Below are positions 1 through 10,048 of a stretch of DNA of 64,000 nucleotides, in pieces. The stretch comes from Streptococcus sp. oral taxon 058 str. F0407. Its GTDB lineage: Bacteria; Bacillota; Bacilli; Lactobacillales; Streptococcaceae. The stretch is from positions 1 through 64,000 of the forward strand of contig NZ_JH378889.1 of assembly GCF_000235485.1 (NCBI RefSeq), read 5' to 3'. The notes under the pieces are model-generated. The model ran no database searches, had not been told where the DNA came from, and worked only from the letters and a program-made list of their open reading frames with translations. Made by a program: the position numbers and the translations under genes. Each line of letters starts with the position of its first letter. Within the stretch, counting starts at the first letter, position 1.

Positions 1-1
1 C

Positions 2-26
2 ACAAAAAGAGAGGCATAGCCTCTCC
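2..26 (-). terminator. Terminator after ftsH
   Basis: On the minus strand a 7-bp stem (GAGAGGC with GCCTCTC, arms 9-15 and 19-25, 3-nt loop) is followed by a TTTTT run, just past the ftsH stop codon. Confidence 0.75.
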
Positions 27-30
27 GGGG

Positions 31-1989
31 TTATTTTTCTTCACTCATTTTTGATTTTACTTCATCATAGGATAAGGCATGGGATTCCTCTTCTACAGTC
101 TCAGGCATTTTTCCTGTTTCGTAAAGAGATTTAATTTGAGTACTATCCAATGTTTCATATTTCAACAATGCTTCTGCAATCAGTTTGTGAGTTTCACGAT
201 TTGATTGAATTATTTCAGCTGCTTTATTCCGTGCTTCATTTAATAATGAACGAACTTCCTCATCAATCTCATAGGCTGTTTGCTCTGAAATTGATTTTTG
301 AGGACTTTGTGCACCAAACATAGCATGATTGCCTTCATATTGAACTGGACCTAGTTTTTCACTCATACCGTATTCAGTGACCATTGCACGCGCCATCTGT
401 GTAGCTTGTTCAAAGTCATTTGAAGCTCCTGTAGTTTGGACATTAAAGATAATCTCTTCAGCTACACGACCACCCATCAAACCTGCTAATTGCTCTTTCA
501 TATCTTCTTTAGAAAGGAGCATTTGATCTTCTTTAGGAAGTGCAATCATGTATCCGCCTGCACGTCCACGTGGTACGATGGTCACTTTATGAACAACACG
601 GGCATTTGACAAGACTAGACCAACAATGGTATGTCCAGCCTCGTGGTAGGCAACTAATTCACGTTCTCTTTGTGATACTGTTTTATCTTTCTTAGACGGT
701 CCAGCAATCACTCTGTCCTCTGCCTCATCAATATCTGAAGCATCAATGACTGACTTGTTGCGACGGGCAGCAACCAAGGCCGCCTCGTTTAGAACATTTT
801 CCAAGTCGGCACCAACAAAACCTGGAGTTTGTTGGGCAACTAATTTTAAATCAACATCTTCTGCTAGAGGTTTGTTTTTAGCGTGAACTTTCAAGATTGC
901 TTCACGACCTTTAACATCAGGGCGACCAACTAAGACTTTTCTATCAAAACGTCCTGGACGGAGAAGAGCTGGATCTAGAACATCTGAACGGTTCGTCGCA
1001 GCGATAACGATAATTCCTTCATTTCCCTCAAAACCATCCATTTCAATCAAGAGCTGGTTCAGAGTTTGCTCACGTTCATCATTTCCTCCACCGAGGCCGA
1101 TACCACGTTGGCGACCAACAGCGTCAATTTCATCGATAAAGATGATAGCTGGCGCTGCTTTTTTTGCATCCTCAAAAAGAGAACGAACTCGACTTGCACC
1201 AACTCCGACAAACATTTCTACAAAATCAGATCCTGAGATGCTAAAGAATGGAACACCTGCTTCTCCGGCAACCGCCTTAGCAAGCAAAGTCTTACCTGTT
1301 CCCGGAGGTCCCTCTAAAAGAACACCCGCAGGAATACGCGCACCAAGTTTTGTAAATCGTTTTGGATCTTTTAAAAATTCAACAACTTCAACTAATTCTT
1401 GTTTTTCTTCCTCGGCACCTGCAACATCTGAAAATCGTACCTTGATATCTTCTTTGTTAGCAGCTTTGGCCTTGCTACGTCCAAAACTCATTGGATTCCT
1501 ACTATTATTTCCTCCCATATTTCCCATCATAGAGAATAGGAAGAAGAAGAGAATAGCAAATGGCACAACAGAAACAAGGATATTGATCCACATACCGCTA
1601 GAACTCTCATGTTTAACCGTTACCTCAGCCTGATGTTCAGAAGCAAGTTTTTGCAATTCTGAAACTGTTGAATCAGACGGAAGAATAGTACTTGAGAATC
1701 TTTCTACTATTGTAGCAGCAGGAGTGAAAAATTGAATCCCTGTTTCTTCTTTACTAGTCTTAGGATTTTTATAAACACCAGACACCTCAATGATGCTACC
1801 ATTTGGCTGATAGGTTAATTCTTTTACATTGTCTGCTGTAATTTCTTTTACCAATTCTGTATAGTTAATTTTTTCACTTTTCCCAGCAGCATTTCCAGAG
1901 TAAAAATACTGGAATCCTGTTACAAGGAAGAAGATAATTAATAAGTATAGAAATGGATTTCTAACTAAACCATTATTTTGTTTTTTCAT
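31..1989 (-). CDS. ftsH: FtsH ATP-dependent zinc metalloprotease
   Basis: Membrane-anchored AAA+ protease (652 aa, normal family length) that degrades misfolded or unassembled membrane proteins and some regulators. Two membrane segments (about residues 11-29 and 134-154) flank an extracytoplasmic domain. The AAA module follows, with Walker A GPPGTGKT at 227-234, Walker B with the IDEID motif near 285-289, and second-region-of-homology arginines in RPGRFDR near 344-350. The zinc motif HEAGH is at 449-453, with the peptidase domain to the C-terminus. It is the last gene here of the run that starts near pth, 15 nt after hpt, and a terminator follows. Identity is unambiguous. Confidence 0.98.
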   Translation of the reverse strand: MKKQNNGLVRNPFLYLLIIFFLVTGFQYFYSGNAAGKSEKINYTELVKEITADNVKELTYQPNGSIIEVSGVYKNPKTSKEETGIQFFTPAATIVERFSSTILPSDSTVSELQKLASEHQAEVTVKHESSSGMWINILVSVVPFAILFFFLFSMMGNMGGNNSRNPMSFGRSKAKAANKEDIKVRFSDVAGAEEEKQELVEVVEFLKDPKRFTKLGARIPAGVLLEGPPGTGKTLLAKAVAGEAGVPFFSISGSDFVEMFVGVGASRVRSLFEDAKKAAPAIIFIDEIDAVGRQRGIGLGGGNDEREQTLNQLLIEMDGFEGNEGIIVIAATNRSDVLDPALLRPGRFDRKVLVGRPDVKGREAILKVHAKNKPLAEDVDLKLVAQQTPGFVGADLENVLNEAALVAARRNKSVIDASDIDEAEDRVIAGPSKKDKTVSQRERELVAYHEAGHTIVGLVLSNARVVHKVTIVPRGRAGGYMIALPKEDQMLLSKEDMKEQLAGLMGGRVAEEIIFNVQTTGASNDFEQATQMARAMVTEYGMSEKLGPVQYEGNHAMFGAQSPQKSISEQTAYEIDEEVRSLLNEARNKAAEIIQSNRETHKLIAEALLKYETLDSTQIKSLYETGKMPETVEEESHALSYDEVKSKMSEEK

Positions 1990-2004
1990 TAAAGAATGCT
2001 CTTT

Positions 2005-2547
2005 CTAATTTGAATAAACTTCCTCTTTCAAGACTCCAACATAAGGAAGATTACGATAGTTTTCTTTATAATCCAGACCATAACCTACTACAAACTCATT
2101 TGGAATAGTAAAGCAGGTATAATCAGCTTCGATTTCAACAATTCGCCCTTCTGGTTTATCTAACATGGTTGCAATCTTAACAGAAGCCGCTTCTCTTGCA
2201 ATAAACATATCTCTCAAATTCTTCAAAGTTTGACCTGTATCGATGATATCTTCTACAAATAGAATATGTCTTCCTTTGATATCTTGAGTTACGTCTTGCT
2301 TGATATTGATCACACCACTACTTGCAGTTCCACCATGGTAGCTAGATACCATCATAAAGTCCATCTCAATATGCGTATCAATATGTTTGACCAATTCAGC
2401 CATAAAAGGAATCGATCCTTTCAAAATTCCAACAAGAATTGGATTTTTTCCCTCATAATCTTTAGCTAATTGTGCACCTAGCTTTTTAGCTGCTTCTGTA
2501 ATTTCATCATGTGAAATGAGGATTTTTTTAATATCGTGTTCTAACAT
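2005..2547 (-). CDS. hpt: Hypoxanthine-guanine phosphoribosyltransferase
   Basis: Purine salvage enzyme (180 aa) converting hypoxanthine or guanine plus PRPP to IMP or GMP. The type I PRTase PRPP-binding loop [10 protein letters not shown] is at about residues 98-107, and an early PPi-loop-like LKGS sits near 42-45. It lies 4 nt downstream of tilS and 15 nt upstream of ftsH. The tilS-hpt-ftsH order is conserved in many Firmicutes. Family and length agree well with Hpt. Confidence 0.96.
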   Translation of the reverse strand: MLEHDIKKILISHDEITEAAKKLGAQLAKDYEGKNPILVGILKGSIPFMAELVKHIDTHIEMDFMMVSSYHGGTASSGVINIKQDVTQDIKGRHILFVEDIIDTGQTLKNLRDMFIAREAASVKIATMLDKPEGRIVEIEADYTCFTIPNEFVVGYGLDYKENYRNLPYVGVLKEEVYSN

Positions 2548-2551
2548 CTTT

Positions 2552-3829
2552 TTACCTATCTATTTTTTCTATATAAAGTACAGTGTTCATTATATCATTT
2601 TTCGTGTTTTTACTCAAATCACTGATCGCAATTCCCAAAATTGAGACAATTTCTCCAAATTGCTCAATAATAGGAGTTGTTCTTCGTTTTTTAATAGGGA
2701 TTTTCAAATCTATAAATAGACGTCTCAGTTTCTTTCGGTGACCATTTATAAGCAGAACATCACCAGGTTTTCGACATCTAATATGTACAGATGTTTCCCG
2801 TGAAACCATTATTTTTTGAACAGCGTCCCCTTCAATAGGAATGCCAAAGGAAAATAAATAGCCCTTATGTTGAACTTGATTTTGATAGTGTAACACAAGT
2901 TCATCTTCCTTTTCATCAGCCTGAGGACTGATTTTGCAAACTCGAAAATTCTGATACTCTTTTATCAATTCGTAACCATTTTTCAGTGGGTGACGATACT
3001 GACTTTTCCTTGCTAAAATCTGTCGAACTTCATCAAACTGGGACTTCGTAAGATTTAAGTCTGGGAATTGATTGAGATAGTTCTGGAGCAAGACCCCTTG
3101 AGTTTGTTTTGAGTATGAAAAGAGCTCATTCAAATCTTCCACATCAATCTGTTCAGAAAGTTCCGTTATGGCTGCTTGGTAATCTGAAATCTCCCTTCCT
3201 AAATCTAAAAGAGCGGATTTAAGTCGAGGATTTTCTTTTTCAAGCTCTGGTAAATACCTATTTCGAATACGATTGCGAAAATAGCTGTTCTCACGATTTG
3301 TTTGATCTTCGAAATGAAAAATTGGTAGAAAATCCTTTTTGTGAAAATGCAACAAGGGACGGATGATTTCAATATCATCAACTACTTGACTTTCTTTTAT
3401 TCCTGTTAGATGACGTAGTCGACTTCCGCGAATGAAGCGCATCAAAATCGTTTCAACCTGATCATCCGCATGGTGGGCAGTGAGCAAGGCTGTCGCCCCA
3501 ACCTCTTTCATGATTTTCCTAAAAAAATCATAACGAAATTCTCGAGCACACGCTTCTGAAAACTCTCCTGAAAAGCTTGTGATATAAATAGGAAGTCCAG
3601 CTACATCAGCTAACTTCCTTAGTTCATTCTCCTCCCAGTCAGACTCACTTCTCTGCTTATGATTGACATGAGTTAAAATCAGCTCAATTCCCAACTCATT
3701 TTGATAAGTAGACAATAAATGGAATAAAAACATCGAATCCAGTCCGCCAGACAAAGCCAACACGACTTTAGAATGTTTTTTGAAATACTCTTTTCTGAGA
3801 AAATGATTTAAAAAATCCTGCTCCCTCAT
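2552..3829 (-). CDS. tilS: tRNA(Ile)-lysidine synthase TilS
   Basis: ATP-dependent ligase that attaches lysine to C34 of the CAU-anticodon tRNA-Ile, making it read AUA (425 aa). The N-type ATP pyrophosphatase P-loop SGGLDS is at residues 27-32, followed by HVNH and the HADDQVET segment typical of the family. The C-terminal substrate-binding domain contains RKPGD and KKLRRLFID. The start overlaps the stop of the upstream serine-hydrolase gene by 4 nt, so translation is probably coupled. A parS-like palindrome lies inside the gene at 2792-2807. Confidence 0.96.
   Translation of the reverse strand: MREQDFLNHFLRKEYFKKHSKVVLALSGGLDSMFLFHLLSTYQNELGIELILTHVNHKQRSESDWEENELRKLADVAGLPIYITSFSGEFSEACAREFRYDFFRKIMKEVGATALLTAHHADDQVETILMRFIRGSRLRHLTGIKESQVVDDIEIIRPLLHFHKKDFLPIFHFEDQTNRENSYFRNRIRNRYLPELEKENPRLKSALLDLGREISDYQAAITELSEQIDVEDLNELFSYSKQTQGVLLQNYLNQFPDLNLTKSQFDEVRQILARKSQYRHPLKNGYELIKEYQNFRVCKISPQADEKEDELVLHYQNQVQHKGYLFSFGIPIEGDAVQKIMVSRETSVHIRCRKPGDVLLINGHRKKLRRLFIDLKIPIKKRRTTPIIEQFGEIVSILGIAISDLSKNTKNDIMNTVLYIEKIDR
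2792..2807. other. parS-like site inside tilS
   Basis: TGTTTCCCGTGAAACC matches the Firmicutes parS consensus TGTTTCACGTGAAACA at 14 of 16 positions. It lies about 11.4 kb from the dnaA-upstream DnaA boxes, where ParB/Spo0J nucleation sites are expected. ParB itself is encoded at 14389-15147. It is the weakest of the three parS-like sites seen, because one mismatch breaks the central palindrome. Confidence 0.6.
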
Positions 3830-5097
3830 TTTAGAACCTCATAGACATCCTTGGCTATTTTAGCAATAGTGTCATAATCAGAATTTTTGGTGAAAATGGA
3901 AAGAACGAAAGGAGAGTCCGTATAAACAATCGCAGTATCGTGTTTGAACTCGTCAGCATCTCCGATTTTATGAGCTAGCTTAACCGAAACACCTTTTGCA
4001 ATTCGTTGGTTGTCAAAATTCGTCTTGCTCAGAGACTCTAGGACAAAGCCATTCTGATTATAAATAGCTTCCATGACCTTTCCAGCCATTTTTGAAGAAG
4101 TTAATTTATCATTCACATCCCAATCTTCACCCATAATAGTAGACATTTTTTCTTTAAAAGTCCCGTCAGATTGATTGGTCACATAATAACCTAAAATATT
4201 ATGAGCAACATTATCAGACTCTTTTGTTACCTTGGTAATTAATTGTTGGAGACTGTAGTTTTTGTTGTCTCCTGTTTTAGGTAAACTACCACTACCTTCT
4301 GGTTTATAGGATCCAGGGAAATTATTCACTTCTGGAATATACTTGAAGTTACTGTCTAGTGTATATTCCCCTTGATTTATCTTATCTTGAGCATAATAAA
4401 GGTAGGCTAGTTTCAAGATGCTAGCTGCATAGAGTTTGCTATCTTCATTCACCCCAGCCTCTTTACCTGTACTCAGTTGTTTAACATAAATAGAATAATT
4501 TTCATTCTGATAGTTGTTTGATAAGATTTCTTGAACCTTCTGGATGCGATTATCCTCTTCTGAAACAAACTCTTTTGATACCCATCCAACTTGATCAATA
4601 TGAAGAAATTCTTGTCCCTCAGCAAAAAGGGTTCTATCCACTGTTACGCGTTGATAGGGAGAGAGGGATGAAGAAATTTCTTTAGCACCATAAGGACTGT
4701 TATAGATGACAAACCCCGGCTCCAACCATACTTGTCTATTTTGAGTTTGAACATTACTTCGATCATAGACCAAACGCTTATCTGCAACGACAAACTGATG
4801 ATTGTTTAATTTAAAAACAGGAACACCTTGTCTATTCAAACGCCATTCTACGATTTTAAAGGTGGTTCCAGGAGTCAATTTTCCAGACTCCTTAATCAAA
4901 TCCTCATTTGCATAGATAGCCGTTTCTCCATAAACCATTGGCGATTCAAGAGGTTCTTTATAGTAAAATCCATAATCAGACTCAGTTAGATAATAAATTT
5001 CTTGTGAAGAGTAAGGAAGCTGTTTTTCTGTGCTAACTACTCTTGAAGTTATGATAAAAACAGATAGTAGTGATAACACTACTAAGAACTTACGCAT
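3826..5097 (-). CDS. Secreted beta-lactamase-fold serine hydrolase
   Basis: 423-residue exported protein of the class A beta-lactamase/penicillin-recognising superfamily, with an unproven role in the cell envelope. An N-terminal hydrophobic signal or anchor spans about residues 4-18. A beta-rich, SH3-like region occupies about 40-180, and the hydrolase domain about 190-423. The superfamily motifs are present: SxxK as SILK at 226-229, SDN at 294-296, and a KxG-type motif KIGD at 377-380. It sits in the cell-division-linked segment between the divIC region and tilS and overlaps tilS by 4 nt. The corresponding pneumococcal gene is, from memory, SP_0010. It is not a typical resistance enzyme; penicillin hydrolysis cannot be inferred. 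Confidence 0.8.
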   Translation of the reverse strand: MRKFLVVLSLLSVFIITSRVVSTEKQLPYSSQEIYYLTESDYGFYYKEPLESPMVYGETAIYANEDLIKESGKLTPGTTFKIVEWRLNRQGVPVFKLNNHQFVVADKRLVYDRSNVQTQNRQVWLEPGFVIYNSPYGAKEISSSLSPYQRVTVDRTLFAEGQEFLHIDQVGWVSKEFVSEEDNRIQKVQEILSNNYQNENYSIYVKQLSTGKEAGVNEDSKLYAASILKLAYLYYAQDKINQGEYTLDSNFKYIPEVNNFPGSYKPEGSGSLPKTGDNKNYSLQQLITKVTKESDNVAHNILGYYVTNQSDGTFKEKMSTIMGEDWDVNDKLTSSKMAGKVMEAIYNQNGFVLESLSKTNFDNQRIAKGVSVKLAHKIGDADEFKHDTAIVYTDSPFVLSIFTKNSDYDTIAKIAKDVYEVLK

Positions 5098-5212
5098 TCT
5101 TTCCTTCCCTTTCTTCTTGTAATCGTAATAAATGATTTTTAGTTGCTAATTCTTCTAATTTTTCATCTGACAAACTTAAAAACTTCTCAACAACTTCTAA
5201 TAAATTTTCCAT
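5090..5212 (-). CDS. Small acidic 40-residue protein after divIC
   Basis: Predicted 40-aa acidic, probably helical protein beginning MENLLEVVEK. I place the start at 5212 because GAGG lies 7 nt upstream of this ATG on the minus strand. A longer reading upstream would only re-use divIC sequence. It starts 5 nt after the divIC stop and overlaps the start of the downstream serine hydrolase by 8 nt, so it looks like a translated link in the operon. A small ORF at this position is, as I recall, conserved in pneumococcus (SP_0009). No function is recognised. Confidence 0.7.
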   Translation of the reverse strand: MENLLEVVEKFLSLSDEKLEELATKNHLLRLQEEREGKNA

Positions 5213-5216
5213 GACA

Positions 5217-5585
5217 TTACCTCGGAAGCAAATCAGGAATTGTGTAAATCGCTTCTCGTGTCTTTGAGTAATAGTACTTGGCGCGTGCATATTTTGCTAC
5301 ATAGTCTTCATCTTTCAACTTTTTAGCAAAAGCGGATTCCTTATCCTTTTCATCACTGAGAGTTTGATACTGTTCTTTCAACTCTGTCAATTGCTGACGA
5401 CGTTGTAGTAACTGATTATAGCTTTGGGCCAGATTATAGGTCGGTAAAATAAACAATAAAATCATCAAAATCAAAACCCAACCCATGAAACGATTTCGTT
5501 TTTGTCTTTCCTTCATCAGGTAACGACGACGTTGGTGTTCATTTTGAATAAAAGGGTTGTTCATCTGTACAATATTTTTAGACAT
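5217..5585 (-). CDS. divIC: Septum formation initiator DivIC/FtsB family
   Basis: Bitopic division protein of 122 aa. A basic cytoplasmic N-terminus is followed by one membrane segment at about residues 33-53. A short extracellular coiled coil (heptad-like [16 protein letters not shown] region, about 57-85) then leads to a conserved C-terminal patch. The family bridges FtsL and DivIB/FtsQ in the divisome and helps activate septal peptidoglycan synthesis. It overlaps the upstream S4-domain gene by 8 nt, so co-translation is likely. The S4-DivIC pairing is conserved in many Firmicutes. Confidence 0.9.
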   Translation of the reverse strand: MSKNIVQMNNPFIQNEHQRRRYLMKERQKRNRFMGWVLILMILLFILPTYNLAQSYNQLLQRRQQLTELKEQYQTLSDEKDKESAFAKKLKDEDYVAKYARAKYYYSKTREAIYTIPDLLPR

Positions 5586-5844
5586 TTTCTTCTACCCGTG
5601 TTTCACTGATAATTTCATACATGCCAGCAGCATCTTCTTTTTTTGTACTATCTTTCATTTCCAGTACTTTTACAAGCAACAACTTATTTCCAAAGCGAAT
5701 TTCAACTTGGTCATCAACTTTCAAATCCGTTGAACTTTTGGCCAAAATTCCATTTACCTTGATTCTACCTTTATCTGCTACTTCCTTTGCGACTGTACGG
5801 CGCTTAATAATTCGTGATACTTTTAAATACTTGTCTAATCTCAT
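5578..5844 (-). CDS. S4-domain RNA-binding protein (YabO/RqcP type)
   Basis: 88-residue protein that is almost entirely an S4 RNA-binding domain. The start [16 protein letters not shown] and the KGRIKVNG turn are typical of the Hsp15/YabO family. Homologues beside mfd and divIC in Bacillus (YabO, renamed RqcP) act with RqcH in ribosome-associated quality control on stalled 50S subunits. That role is family knowledge and is not visible in the sequence. It lies 57 nt downstream of mfd and overlaps divIC by 8 nt. Confidence 0.85.
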   Translation of the reverse strand: MRLDKYLKVSRIIKRRTVAKEVADKGRIKVNGILAKSSTDLKVDDQVEIRFGNKLLLVKVLEMKDSTKKEDAAGMYEIISETRVEENV

Positions 5845-5901
5845 TTTTATTACCTCAAATTATTATTGTACCATTTTTATCCCTTTTATAGAAGAAAAAC
5901 G

Positions 5902-8900
5902 TCAAAGAGAATTAATTTCCTTTGATTCTTTTATCTCTAATAAACTTTCTCCAAAAATCAGCAGACCTTCTAAAATTTCATAATCCTTCTTGTTTCGGAC
6001 ATCAAATACGACTTCCATCAATCCTCTATTCTCAGCTATAGCCGCTTTTAAGTTTGTTGCAGATAGGGCTTTAAAATAATCTTGAGCCAAGAACAGTCGC
6101 TGAGTAATTTTTTCAAATTGAACCGTAATCTTATTCTCTTTTCTTTCCACACGTTCTACAAAGACCTTATCCAAGTATGATTTGACCAAACCAATCTCTA
6201 AAAGATAGGCCACCACATCTGGATACTCCCCAAAACGGTCCATCAACTCTTCTTGTAATTCTTCATAGTTGACACGACTGTCAATTTGACGAATTTTCTT
6301 GTAAATTTCAATCTTATGTCGTTGGTCAGAAATATAAGTATCAGGAAGATAGGCATCGATTTGTAAAATCAACTCAGCATTTCCTTTGGTTCTTGTGTTC
6401 TCATTGCCATTGCGTTTAGCAATAGCTTCTTCTAGTAACTGAGAATACAATTCAAAACCAACAGAATCAATAAAGCCCGATTGGGATTTTCCTAAAAGGT
6501 TTCCTGCTCCACGAATTGAAAGATCTCGCATAGCAATCTTAAATCCAGATCCCAATTCTGTAAATCCTTTGATTGCTTCTAATCTCTTTTCAGAGACTTC
6601 ACTGATTGATTTTTCTGGACGATACATAAGATAGGCATAGGCAATGCGATTACTCCGACCAACTCTTCCTCTTAATTGATACAAGGTTGACAATCCCATA
6701 TGGTCTGCATTTTCGATAAATAAGGTATTGGCGTTTGGAATGTCAACGCCTGTTTCAATTATGGTAGTTGTCACCAAAATATCATATTGGCCATCAATAA
6801 AGTCCAATAGAGTGTTTTCTAACTGAATTTCACTCATTTGTCCGTGAACATACCCAATTGAAGCTTCTGGAATCAAATCCTGTAATTCTGAAACCTTCTG
6901 ATCAATCGTGTCAACTTTGTTGTAAAGATAGTAAACTTGACCTCCACGCTCCATTTCACGCAAGACAGCATCACGAATCACATTATCATTCTTTTCCAAA
7001 ACATAAGTCTGAACAGGATAGCGATTAGTTGGCGGAGTTTCAATAACAGACAAATCTCGGATTCCCAACATAGACATATGAAGAGTACGAGGTATTGGAG
7101 TAGCTGTTAAGGTTAGGACATCCACTTGCTTCTTCAGTTCTTTCAATGTTTCCTTATGCTTGACACCAAATCGTTGCTCTTCATCAATAATCATCAAGCC
7201 TAAATCTGAAAACACAACATCTTTTGACAAAACACGATGCGTTCCAATCAATATATCGACTTGACCATTCTTTAATTTTTCAAGTGTCTCCGCCTGCTCT
7301 TTTTTACTTCTAAAGCGACTCAACACATCAATATTAACTGCAAAATTTTGGAATCGTTCCTTAAAATTGGTATAGTGTTGTTGCGCTAAAACCGTCGTCG
7401 GAACTAGAACGACAACTTGTTTATGATCATTGACCGCCTTAAAGGCTGCACGCATTGCAACTTCAGTCTTCCCAAAACCAACATCTCCAACCAGAAGTCG
7501 ATCCATGGGATGAGAATCCTGCATATCTCTCTTGATTTCCTCAATACTACGAAGTTGATCATCCGTTTCAACATAAGGGAAAGCATCATCAAAAGCATGT
7601 TGCTCATCATCGTCAGCTGAGAAAGCAAAACCCTTCAACTGACTACGCTCAGAATAAAGCTTGATTAAATCGTCAGCTATATCCTCTACCTGGTTCTTAA
7701 CTTTTTGCTTGGCTTTTTTGAAATGACCGTCATTTAATTTATTAAGTTTTGGAGCTTTCCCATCACTTGAAACATATTTGGACAGTAACTGAATCTGCTC
7801 TACTGGGATGGAGATTTGGTCACCATTTTGATACTGTACACTGACATAATCACGGTGAATGCCTTTGATTTCAATTGTTTCAATGCCTAGATATTGACCA
7901 ATTCCATGGATATGGTGAACAACGTAGTCCCCTTTTTCAAGTTCATTATAATCTTTTAAACGCTCTGCATTTGACGTATGTTGTCTTCTAAAACGACGTT
8001 TTAATTTCTTTTGAAAAATCTCATGTTCAGTAATCAAGAGAATTTTCTCATCCACAAAATGAAAACCATGTCTTAAATTACCTTCGATTAAGTTTACAGA
8101 TTCTTTACAGATACTTGACTTATCTCTTGAATCCAATTTAATCTGGTATTCCTCTAAAACATCCTCCAATGTTTTACTTCCCATTGAATTGCTAGACTGC
8201 AGAATAATGGTGTAGTCCATTTTTTTATATCGCTCAATTTCTTCTTTAAGAAAAGAAAATTGATTAAAAAACTCCTGCATAGGATATTGATTAAATTGAT
8301 AAATGTGATCAAACTTGAGATTCCCTAATCCTTTTTGTAGATTGGAGAAAAAGGTAACTGGACTTTGTTTTTTATAGGTGTGCTCTGTATCTGCAAAATA
8401 CTGCATACCAGCAAAAGATTTACCGTTCTGTAAATCTTCTGTAAAGTATTGCGCTAATTCTCTTTCAAATACTTCATACTGATTCATTAATTTTGGGTAA
8501 TCATCAAATAATACTGGCGTATCTTTTTCAATATAATCAAAGACAGTCCATGTTTTATCGTAACATAAAGATAAAAACTTGCGACTATCTGAATGTACTT
8601 GTTTTTGATGAAAACTTGACAAAATCTCTTCCAAGTATGATTTTAAAATTGGTGATAAGGTCTTCGAAATTTGCTTTTCTAAAGCTGACTGACCTCGTAT
8701 ATAGTCTCTTTCTCTTAAAAGTATATCACTAGCTGGAAAGATAATGAGTTCTGTTTGATTTTCTTTTGATAATTGTGTTTCGACTTCAAAAGTCCGAATT
8801 CCATCTACTTCATCACCAAAAAACTCGATTCGGAAAGGTTCTAACTGAGACATCTCAAAAATATCTAAAATATCTCCTCGAATACTAAACTCACCTTGAG

Positions 8901-9405
8901 TTTGTACTTGCGTAACTTTACGATAGCCTATTTCCTTTAATTTGTGAAGAAGGTCATGTTGGTCATATTCTTCACCGACTGCAATCCTTATAATACTTTC
9001 TTTAAATCCAGTTGGAGAAGGTAAAATCAAACGACTTGCTGCGATATTACAAACTAAAATCCCTTTCTTAGATGAATCAGCTAAAAAACGCAAGGCTTCA
9101 ACTCGCGAAATGATTTTTTCTTGTGAAGACATCAAAAACTCTACCATAGGAGAGTCATCTACCAAAAATGGATAGACAAATTCCTCTCCTAAGATAGAAA
9201 GAAGATCACTAATAATTCGTTCTGCTTCTCCATAAGTTGATGTCAATAACACAATCTTATTTTCTTTTTTTAGACTACTTGCAATTGCAAGAGCCTTGGT
9301 AGAAGTTGACAGACCTAGTATTAGTTGTCTTTTCTTATCTGTCAGATTTTGATGCCATTTTTTGATCTGATCATTTTCTGAGAATAAATCTAATAAAGTC
9401 ACCAT
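5902..9405 (-). CDS. mfd: Transcription-repair coupling factor Mfd
   Basis: DNA translocase of 1167 aa (normal length) that displaces RNA polymerase stalled at lesions and recruits UvrAB. In order: a UvrB-like N-terminal module (about 1-350), an RNA-polymerase-interacting domain with the KGDYVVHHIHGIGQYLG segment (about 485-500), and a RecG-like SF2 helicase core. The core has Walker A GDVGFGKT (Lys646), DEEQ box IDEEQRFG and QLRGRVGRS motif VI. A C-terminal TRCF domain closes the protein. It directly abuts pth: its ATG at 9403-9405 is immediately downstream of the pth stop, so its ribosome binding site lies inside pth. Confidence 0.98.
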   Translation of the reverse strand: MVTLLDLFSENDQIKKWHQNLTDKKRQLILGLSTSTKALAIASSLKKENKIVLLTSTYGEAERIISDLLSILGEEFVYPFLVDDSPMVEFLMSSQEKIISRVEALRFLADSSKKGILVCNIAASRLILPSPTGFKESIIRIAVGEEYDQHDLLHKLKEIGYRKVTQVQTQGEFSIRGDILDIFEMSQLEPFRIEFFGDEVDGIRTFEVETQLSKENQTELIIFPASDILLRERDYIRGQSALEKQISKTLSPILKSYLEEILSSFHQKQVHSDSRKFLSLCYDKTWTVFDYIEKDTPVLFDDYPKLMNQYEVFERELAQYFTEDLQNGKSFAGMQYFADTEHTYKKQSPVTFFSNLQKGLGNLKFDHIYQFNQYPMQEFFNQFSFLKEEIERYKKMDYTIILQSSNSMGSKTLEDVLEEYQIKLDSRDKSSICKESVNLIEGNLRHGFHFVDEKILLITEHEIFQKKLKRRFRRQHTSNAERLKDYNELEKGDYVVHHIHGIGQYLGIETIEIKGIHRDYVSVQYQNGDQISIPVEQIQLLSKYVSSDGKAPKLNKLNDGHFKKAKQKVKNQVEDIADDLIKLYSERSQLKGFAFSADDDEQHAFDDAFPYVETDDQLRSIEEIKRDMQDSHPMDRLLVGDVGFGKTEVAMRAAFKAVNDHKQVVVLVPTTVLAQQHYTNFKERFQNFAVNIDVLSRFRSKKEQAETLEKLKNGQVDILIGTHRVLSKDVVFSDLGLMIIDEEQRFGVKHKETLKELKKQVDVLTLTATPIPRTLHMSMLGIRDLSVIETPPTNRYPVQTYVLEKNDNVIRDAVLREMERGGQVYYLYNKVDTIDQKVSELQDLIPEASIGYVHGQMSEIQLENTLLDFIDGQYDILVTTTIIETGVDIPNANTLFIENADHMGLSTLYQLRGRVGRSNRIAYAYLMYRPEKSISEVSEKRLEAIKGFTELGSGFKIAMRDLSIRGAGNLLGKSQSGFIDSVGFELYSQLLEEAIAKRNGNENTRTKGNAELILQIDAYLPDTYISDQRHKIEIYKKIRQIDSRVNYEELQEELMDRFGEYPDVVAYLLEIGLVKSYLDKVFVERVERKENKITVQFEKITQRLFLAQDYFKALSATNLKAAIAENRGLMEVVFDVRNKKDYEILEGLLIFGESLLEIKESKEINSL

Positions 9406-9975
9406 TTAGCCGTTATACCTCTGCATCGTTTTCTCAAAGTTTTTCTCTTGTAAATAGTAGTTTACAGCATCGTCAACCTTGTCAATTGACTGTAAAATAC
9501 CTACATAGTTTCCCTGATCAAACTTACTTAAAACATGGTGAACAACTGACATGCCTTTTTGGGGCCTTCCAATTCCTATTTTAATACGGTTAAAGACCTG
9601 AGTACCAATATGTTGAATAATAGACTTGATACCATTATGACCACCTGCTGAGCCCTTTGCTCTTAAACGAATTTTCCCGACTTCCATGTCAAGATCGTCG
9701 TAAATAACGAGTAAATCTTCAATATCCAAACCATAGTAAGTCAATAAAGCATGAACTGCTTTTCCACTTTCATTCATAAATGTTGTTGGTTTGACGAGAT
9801 AAATTTTTTCTCCATTGAAGAAAAAAGAGGCTAGGTCAGCTTGAAATATCTTGTCATGTGTAAAGGTGACATTTTGTTTTTTAGCTAGTTGGTCAATCAA
9901 CATAAAGCCAACATTGTGCTTGGTTTCAAAATATTTATCTCCTGGATTTCCTAATCCAACAAGTAATTTGGTCAT
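9406..9975 (-). CDS. pth: Peptidyl-tRNA hydrolase
   Basis: 189-aa esterase that recycles peptidyl-tRNA dropped from ribosomes. The Pth catalytic and substrate residues are present: Asn10 in GLGNPG, His20 in KHNVGF, Asp93 in VIYDDLD, and Asn114 in AGGHNGIKS. The start has a good Shine-Dalgarno (GAAAGGAAAA) upstream. It lies 73 nt downstream of ychF with a hairpin between them, and abuts mfd. The ychF-pth-mfd order is conserved in streptococci. Confidence 0.97.
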   Translation of the reverse strand: MTKLLVGLGNPGDKYFETKHNVGFMLIDQLAKKQNVTFTHDKIFQADLASFFFNGEKIYLVKPTTFMNESGKAVHALLTYYGLDIEDLLVIYDDLDMEVGKIRLRAKGSAGGHNGIKSIIQHIGTQVFNRIKIGIGRPQKGMSVVHHVLSKFDQGNYVGILQSIDKVDDAVNYYLQEKNFEKTMQRYNG

Positions 9976-9991
9976 TTATTTTTCCTTTCAA

Positions 9992-10022
9992 AAGCCAAAA
10001 GGGTTGGAATTTTTTTCCAACC
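9992..10022 (-). terminator. Hairpin/terminator between ychF and pth
   Basis: An 8-bp stem (GGTTGGAA at 10002-10009 with TTCCAACC at 10015-10022) is followed on the minus strand by a T-rich stretch. It probably attenuates or ends ychF transcription before pth. Confidence 0.6.
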
Positions 10023-10048
10023 TAATTGACACTATTTATTAAATGTTA

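Noticed and set aside
1142-1633. 163-codon plus-strand ORF opposite ftsH
   Set aside because: Lies entirely antisense to the conserved FtsH AAA domain. No ribosome site or family resemblance; a typical shadow frame.
3826-5097. Acquired beta-lactamase
   Set aside because: The motifs fit the superfamily, but the gene is locked in a conserved core operon with an extra N-terminal SH3-like region; no evidence of beta-lactam hydrolysis or mobility.
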